Assembly: GCF_023015885.1 (NCBI RefSeq)
Contig: NZ_JALKBE010000003.1
Location: forward strand, 366,630 to 430,629
From: Aliiroseovarius sp. S1123
GTDB taxonomy: Bacteria; Pseudomonadota; Alphaproteobacteria; Rhodobacterales; Rhodobacteraceae
Direction of reading: 5' to 3'
Length of the DNA stretch: 64,000 nucleotides
Of this stretch, positions 60,356 through 64,000 are shown piece after piece; within the stretch, counting starts at the first letter, position 1, and every line of letters starts with the position of its first letter. The notes under the pieces were generated by a model. The model searched no databases. It had not been told where the DNA came from and saw only the letters and a list, made by a program, of their open reading frames with translations. The translations under genes and the position numbers were made by a program.

Positions 60356-60375
60356 ATGTTCTTAATGGAGCCCGC

Positions 60376-61272
60376 ATGGATCTGATTGACGGGCTAAAAG
60401 CCTTCGTGGCAACGGCCCAAACCGGGTCGTTTACGGCTGCGGCCCAGCAGCTTGGGATATCGAACCGGCTTACCTCGAAATATGTTGGCGCGCTTGAGGA
60501 TCGCCTTGGTGTGCGGTTGTTTCAGCGCACCACGCGCAGGGTGGGGCTGACCGCAGCAGGCGAGGATCTGATGGCCCGTGCCCCGGCCTTGATGGACGAT
60601 TTGGACGACATGCTGGCCGAGGTGACCGAAGACATCCGCGGCTTCACCGGGACCATCCGCATTTCGGCCCCGGTTACCTTTGGCGAAGTCTATGTGAACG
60701 GCATGCTAGGGCGTTTTGCTGCGCAGCACCCGGACCTTTCCATTGATCTGCGGCTGACGGATGGCTTCTCGGATCTGGCGAGTGACGGGATTGACGTGGC
60801 AATCCGGATTGGCACCACCGAGACCCTATCCGTGAAGACGCGCAAATTGGGGGCGTTTCGGACCCAAGCGGCGGCCAGTCCCGCCTATCTGGCCGCGTAT
60901 GGCGATCCGCAGCACCCGCGTGATCTGGCGACGCATTGCTGCATCTTGGATACCAACCGCCGCACCCCCACGCGCTGGGCGTTCTATCACAACGGTGTCG
61001 AAGAGACGGTCAACGTAACAGGGCGCTTCCGGGTGAACTCGGCGCGTGCCGCCTGTGAATTGGCGGCCGCCGGGCGGGGCATCGCCTATGGCCCCAGCTT
61101 CGCCCTGCAAGACGCCATAGAGGATGGGCGATTGGTGCCGTTGCTGCCGGATTACGACGGGGAAACAAGCCCGATCTCGGCAGTCTATCTTGAGGGGCGC
61201 GCCTTGCCGCGCAAGCTTCGCAGCCTGATCGACTTCATTCAGCAAGACATCCGACAGTCCAGCTTTCGCTGA
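60376..61272 (+). CDS. LysR-family regulator (divergent from doxX-ygiD)
   Basis: 298 residues: MDLIDGLKAFVATAQTGSFTAAA, then SNRLTSKYVGALEDRLG as the helix-turn-helix, and effector domain from about residue 90. ATG 60376 is selected over the frame start at 60307 since the family N-terminus begins there. It is divergent from doxX-ygiD over a short promoter region that contains the palindrome at 60324-60355, so it probably controls those genes. Confidence 0.88.
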   Translation: MDLIDGLKAFVATAQTGSFTAAAQQLGISNRLTSKYVGALEDRLGVRLFQRTTRRVGLTAAGEDLMARAPALMDDLDDMLAEVTEDIRGFTGTIRISAPVTFGEVYVNGMLGRFAAQHPDLSIDLRLTDGFSDLASDGIDVAIRIGTTETLSVKTRKLGAFRTQAAASPAYLAAYGDPQHPRDLATHCCILDTNRRTPTRWAFYHNGVEETVNVTGRFRVNSARAACELAAAGRGIAYGPSFALQDAIEDGRLVPLLPDYDGETSPISAVYLEGRALPRKLRSLIDFIQQDIRQSSFR

Positions 61273-61291
61273 CGCGCCCAAAGGCTTTGGG

Positions 61292-61657
61292 TCAGGGTTT
61301 GGTGTCGCGGATCACGAAATGCTTGGTGCAGGTTTCCAGCACTTCCCAAAAGCCCTTGAACCCGTCCGGAATGAAAAACGATCCGCCTGCGGTGAACTCT
61401 TGTCGCGTTCCGTCTTCATGGATCAAGGCGCATCGGCCCGACACAATATAGCAATACTCGTCCTTGCCCGCGAAAGCGTGCCATTTGCCGGGGGTCGAGG
61501 TCCAAACCCCAACGGTCAGCTTCCCATCCGGGCTTGTTGAATGAACCCAGATATCCTGATGCGGGTCGCCTTCGACGACGCAGTTTGGGATATCTGCAAG
61601 ACGGCGCGAGGTTTTGGCGTCGGACGTTTTGCTAAGGTCGACAACGTGAGGGGTCAT
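61292..61657 (-). CDS. Cupin-domain protein (DUF861 type)
   Basis: 121 residues with the cupin core: VWTSTPGKWHAFAGKDEYCYIVSG (motif 1), then FTAGGSFFIPDGFKGFWEV (motif 2). A single-domain cupin near pta. It starts 4 bases inside the pta stop, so it belongs to the xsc-exporter-pta operon. It may bind a metal or a small ligand; specific function unknown. Confidence 0.8.
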   Translation of the reverse strand: MTPHVVDLSKTSDAKTSRRLADIPNCVVEGDPHQDIWVHSTSPDGKLTVGVWTSTPGKWHAFAGKDEYCYIVSGRCALIHEDGTRQEFTAGGSFFIPDGFKGFWEVLETCTKHFVIRDTKP

Positions 61658-62691
61658 GCGTCTTCTCCTTTGGCTTCAGCTTTCAAGATATCTGCGGCGT
61701 CGGCCTGGGCGGCAGTGACGGCGATCATGTGCAGGATGTCCTCAGCAGAACACCCGCGTGACAGGTCGTTGGCGGGGCGGGCAAGACCCTGAAGGATCGG
61801 GCCGATAGCCGCGGCTCCGCCCACGCGCTGGGCGATCTTGTAGGCGATGTTACCGGCTTCCAGATTGGGGAAGACAAAGATGTTCGCATCGCCCCCCAAT
61901 GGCGACCCGCTGGCCTTGGACGCTGCGACGTCCGGAACGAAAGCCGCATCGAACTGCAGCTCGCCATCAATCAGCAGATTGGGGTTGGCTGCCCGTGCCA
62001 GTTCCGTCGCCGTAACCACTTTCGACACTTTGTCATGCGAGGCACTTCCGCGCGTCGAGAACGACAGCATCGCAACCCGCGGCGTGTCGCCGGTCAGGGC
62101 CACGAAGGATTCGGCTGATGCCTGCGCGATCTGGGCCATTTCCTCGGCCGTGGGGTCCACGACAAGGCCGCTATCAGTGAAGATATGCGCGCCTTTCTTC
62201 GCGTGGTGATCCTTGCAGAACAGCATCAGGAAAAAGCTCGAAATCAGCTTTGATCCCGGCTTGGGGCCGATCACCTGAATGGCCGTGCGCACGATCTCGG
62301 CGGTGGTGGCGACAGCGCCGCCAACTGTGCCATCGGCGTGGCCCGATTTAACCAGAAGGGCTGCGAAGACATGCGGTGATTTTGCGGCGTCGCGGGCCAT
62401 CTCGGGTGTGACGCCCTTGTGCTGGCGCAGTTCGTGAAACAACGCTGCCAGTTCGTCCAACAAAGGCGAGGTTGCCGGATCCTGAATCTCGATCCCATCG
62501 CCGGGTGCGGCGCCCGCGCGGGCAAGCTCGGCCTGCACATCGGCCTCAGACCCCACCAGCACAATCCGGGCGATCCCTTGCGCGCGGGCATCAATGGCCG
62601 CCGCCACGGCGCGCGGATCGGCGCCTTCGCTCAGCACGATCTTCTTTTGCGAGCGCGCTGCATTTTTCAAAAGCATTTCAAGCGGTTTCAT
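61654..62691 (-). CDS. pta: Phosphate acetyltransferase
   Basis: 345 residues of Pta: KKIVLSEGADPRAVAAA, SGHADGTVGGAVATT, LMLFCKDHHAKKG-like, DPTAEEMAQIA, and VFPNLEAGNIAYKI. It turns acetyl-phosphate, the product of Xsc, into acetyl-CoA. It sits in the sulfonate operon between the exporter and the cupin gene. Confidence 0.92.
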   Translation of the reverse strand: MKPLEMLLKNAARSQKKIVLSEGADPRAVAAAIDARAQGIARIVLVGSEADVQAELARAGAAPGDGIEIQDPATSPLLDELAALFHELRQHKGVTPEMARDAAKSPHVFAALLVKSGHADGTVGGAVATTAEIVRTAIQVIGPKPGSKLISSFFLMLFCKDHHAKKGAHIFTDSGLVVDPTAEEMAQIAQASAESFVALTGDTPRVAMLSFSTRGSASHDKVSKVVTATELARAANPNLLIDGELQFDAAFVPDVAASKASGSPLGGDANIFVFPNLEAGNIAYKIAQRVGGAAAIGPILQGLARPANDLSRGCSAEDILHMIAVTAAQADAADILKAEAKGEDA

Positions 62692-62717
62692 CGTCTGATC
62701 CTTTTCGACGGATTAGC

Positions 62718-63758
62718 TTAGTGGCCCAACATCAGGACGCCAGCGAGGACAAAGAGCGCGATAAAGATCGTCTCGACCACGATCATCGCAATGGCCTGCC
62801 CGCCCACTTCCAAAATCCGCTTAAGCGAGGTTTTCATGCCCACGGCGGCGATCGACACCAACAGCGCCCAACGGCTGAGCGACGACATGGCGTCGACCAG
62901 CGCGGCCGGGATCAGCCCAAGCGAGTTCAGGGTGGCGAAGATCAGGAAGCCGACGACGAATGTCGGCAGGATCGGGGGGCGCTTGCCCTCAGCGGCATTG
63001 TCCTCGGCAAAACGGCGCACAAGGATCGAGATGATCAGAACCACCGGGGCCAACATCGCGACGCGGATCAGCTTGACCATCGTGGCCACTTCCCCGGCTT
63101 GATCCGAGACCGAGAAGCCAGCGCCGACAACCTGGGCCACATCGTGGATCGTGCCGCCAAGGAAGACGCCCGAGACTTCGTCGTTGAAGTCAAACGCCTC
63201 GGTCAGGATCGGATAGGCGATCATCGCAATGGTCGACAGCACGGTGACCGACAGAACGGTGAAGATCAGGTTGCGCTCGGAATGTTCGTTTTTTGGCAAA
63301 ACCGCGGCAATGGCCATCGCAGCCGATGCCCCGCAGATCGCCACCGATCCGCCGGTCAGAAGGCCAAACCGCCAGCCGCGCCCAAGGACACGCGCCATCA
63401 GAAGGCCAAAGAGGATGGTCAGGATCACGCCCAGCACAACGACCGAGATCAGCTTCGGCCCAAGGCCCACCATCAACTCGACACTGATGCGGGCACCCAG
63501 AAGTGCCACACCAAAGCGCAGCACGGTGCGCGCGGTGAACTCGATCCCCGCTTTACAGGCCCCGCCGCTGTCTTCGGCCAAGAAATGAAAAGCAATGCCC
63601 AGAAGCAGCGCCATCAGCATTGCAGGTGCGCCGTAATGCTCTGACAAAAACTGCGCTGCCGCAGCCACGACGACTGACACCAGAAAACCGCGCCAGTTGT
63701 CCTGCAGAAACGCCATCACACGGGGTGCAAATGCGGGGGCTGTGCTGTCCTGCATCAT
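62718..63758 (-). CDS. Putative sulfate/sulfite exporter (TauZ/YeiH family)
   Basis: About 346 residues with ten or so membrane spans: MLMALLLGIAFHFLAED, RTVLRFGVALLGARISVEL, GSVAICGASAAMAIAAVLP, and GGTIHDVAQVVGAGFSVS. These are landmarks of the YeiH family. In taurine-degrading Rhodobacterales a TauZ-type protein exports sulfate or sulfite. ATG 63758 is preferred over 63767 because AAGGA is eight bases before it; 63755 is also possible. It lies between xsc and pta. Confidence 0.85.
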   Translation of the reverse strand: MMQDSTAPAFAPRVMAFLQDNWRGFLVSVVVAAAAQFLSEHYGAPAMLMALLLGIAFHFLAEDSGGACKAGIEFTARTVLRFGVALLGARISVELMVGLGPKLISVVVLGVILTILFGLLMARVLGRGWRFGLLTGGSVAICGASAAMAIAAVLPKNEHSERNLIFTVLSVTVLSTIAMIAYPILTEAFDFNDEVSGVFLGGTIHDVAQVVGAGFSVSDQAGEVATMVKLIRVAMLAPVVLIISILVRRFAEDNAAEGKRPPILPTFVVGFLIFATLNSLGLIPAALVDAMSSLSRWALLVSIAAVGMKTSLKRILEVGGQAIAMIVVETIFIALFVLAGVLMLGH

Positions 63759-63772
63759 CACTTTCATCCTTC

Positions 63773-63826
63773 AAAAAAAGAAAAGTGCGCCCCCTCTTCT
63801 TCAAGGGTGGATGAAGAGAGGGCGCA
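63773..63826 (-). terminator. Intrinsic terminator between xsc and the exporter
   Basis: On the minus strand a long imperfect hairpin (TGCGCCC at one end and GGGCGCA at the other) is followed by a T-rich run with seven T's. It may reduce read-through from xsc into the exporter and pta. Confidence 0.7.
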
Positions 63827-63869
63827 GGAAATGCCGGGACGTAGGCCTGCCCCGACAAGGGAGGGTTCA

Positions 63870-64000
63870 TCAAACCTGTTGCGGTTTCATGTCGTCTTTG
63901 CTGATGCCAGCGACTTTGACGGGTTTTTTCATCGCGTCGCGGCGGAAGGGTTCGCCCAGTTCCTGGTTGATCATCGCTTCGATCAGGGTGGTGATGCCGT
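63870..64000 (-). CDS. xsc: Sulfoacetaldehyde acetyltransferase, C-terminal end (partial)
   Basis: Only the last 43 residues are inside the window, read on the minus strand to TGA at 63870. The sequence LGEPFRRDAMKKP and VAGISKDD match the C-terminus of Xsc. Xsc is a ThDP enzyme that turns sulfoacetaldehyde and phosphate into acetyl-phosphate and sulfite. It is followed by the exporter, pta and cupin genes, the arrangement used for taurine and other sulfonates. The bulk of the gene lies to the right. Confidence 0.85.
   Translation of the reverse strand, partial: GITTLIEAMINQELGEPFRRDAMKKPVKVAGISKDDMKPQQV

Noticed and set aside
1..64000. CRISPR array or insertion sequence
   Set aside because: No regularly spaced repeats, transposase motifs or terminal inverted repeats were found on either strand.

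Overview
The window looks like chromosome of a marine alphaproteobacterium of the Rhodobacteraceae (Roseobacter group). Supporting this are the high GC, DUF2125 and DUF3576 family proteins, a Porin_4-type porin, a CenR-like response regulator, an xsc-pta sulfonate operon with a TauZ-type exporter, and a hairpin plus CCCCxAGGATATTT motif at 3' gene ends. It contains no phage, insertion sequence, CRISPR array or rRNA. Two tRNAs are present, Arg-CCT and Gly-TCC, both on the minus strand. rnhB is cut by the left edge and xsc by the right edge.

Layout. 1-4.5 kb: the rnhB start, small secreted proteins, a membrane-anchored winged-helix protein, a glycine-rich secreted protein with a 45-bp tandem repeat, and a DUF2125 protein. 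4.6-11.2 kb: a LysR regulator divergent from an atypical serine hydroxymethyltransferase, then a dimethylglycine/sarcosine dehydrogenase-like flavoprotein and a ThDP enzyme. 11.2-25.0 kb: a dense catabolic island, almost all on the minus strand. It holds an M20 deacylase, LysR, Rieske oxygenase 1, DUF1028, RidA, Rieske oxygenase 2, a flavoprotein monooxygenase, an aldehyde dehydrogenase, a luciferase-like monooxygenase, a flavin reductase, an alpha/beta hydrolase and a DUF1185 protein, bounded by a second LysR and a BASS-family transporter. 25-48 kb: mostly housekeeping genes (tRNA-Arg, LacI, CysQ-like, PmbA, SDR/ECH pair, MscS, holA-lptE-leuS, porin, yggS, ribA, cenR, soxR, xth, cnoX). 48.4-57.9 kb: a LON-domain protein and a Trm112 protein, followed by a nucleotide-sugar and glycan cluster (manB, a TPR glycosyltransferase, colD, gmd, fcl/colC, manC). 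58-61.3 kb: an AT-richer spacer, a pterin dehydratase, ygiD-doxX and their divergent LysR. 61.3-64 kb: cupin, pta, exporter and the xsc end (taurine/sulfoacetaldehyde use).

How the genes may work together. The 11-25 kb island combines a two-component flavin monooxygenase (LLM enzyme plus reductase), an aldehyde dehydrogenase, a hydrolase and a RidA protein. This set of enzyme types is shared with oxidative ring-opening pathways for N-heterocycles: Rut for uracil and Tgn for trigonelline. Adding two Rieske oxygenases of the betaine-demethylase type, an M20 deacylase, and the neighbouring DMGDH-like and SHMT-like genes suggests catabolism of an N-methylated, possibly heterocyclic, marine nitrogen compound. 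The substrate is unknown and this is inference. In the glycan cluster, ManB and ManC would make GDP-mannose, Gmd the 4-keto-6-deoxy form, and ColD (His in place of the PLP lysine) would remove the 3-hydroxyl, pointing to GDP-colitose. gmd lacks a recognisable start codon: AGG sits where ATG is expected.
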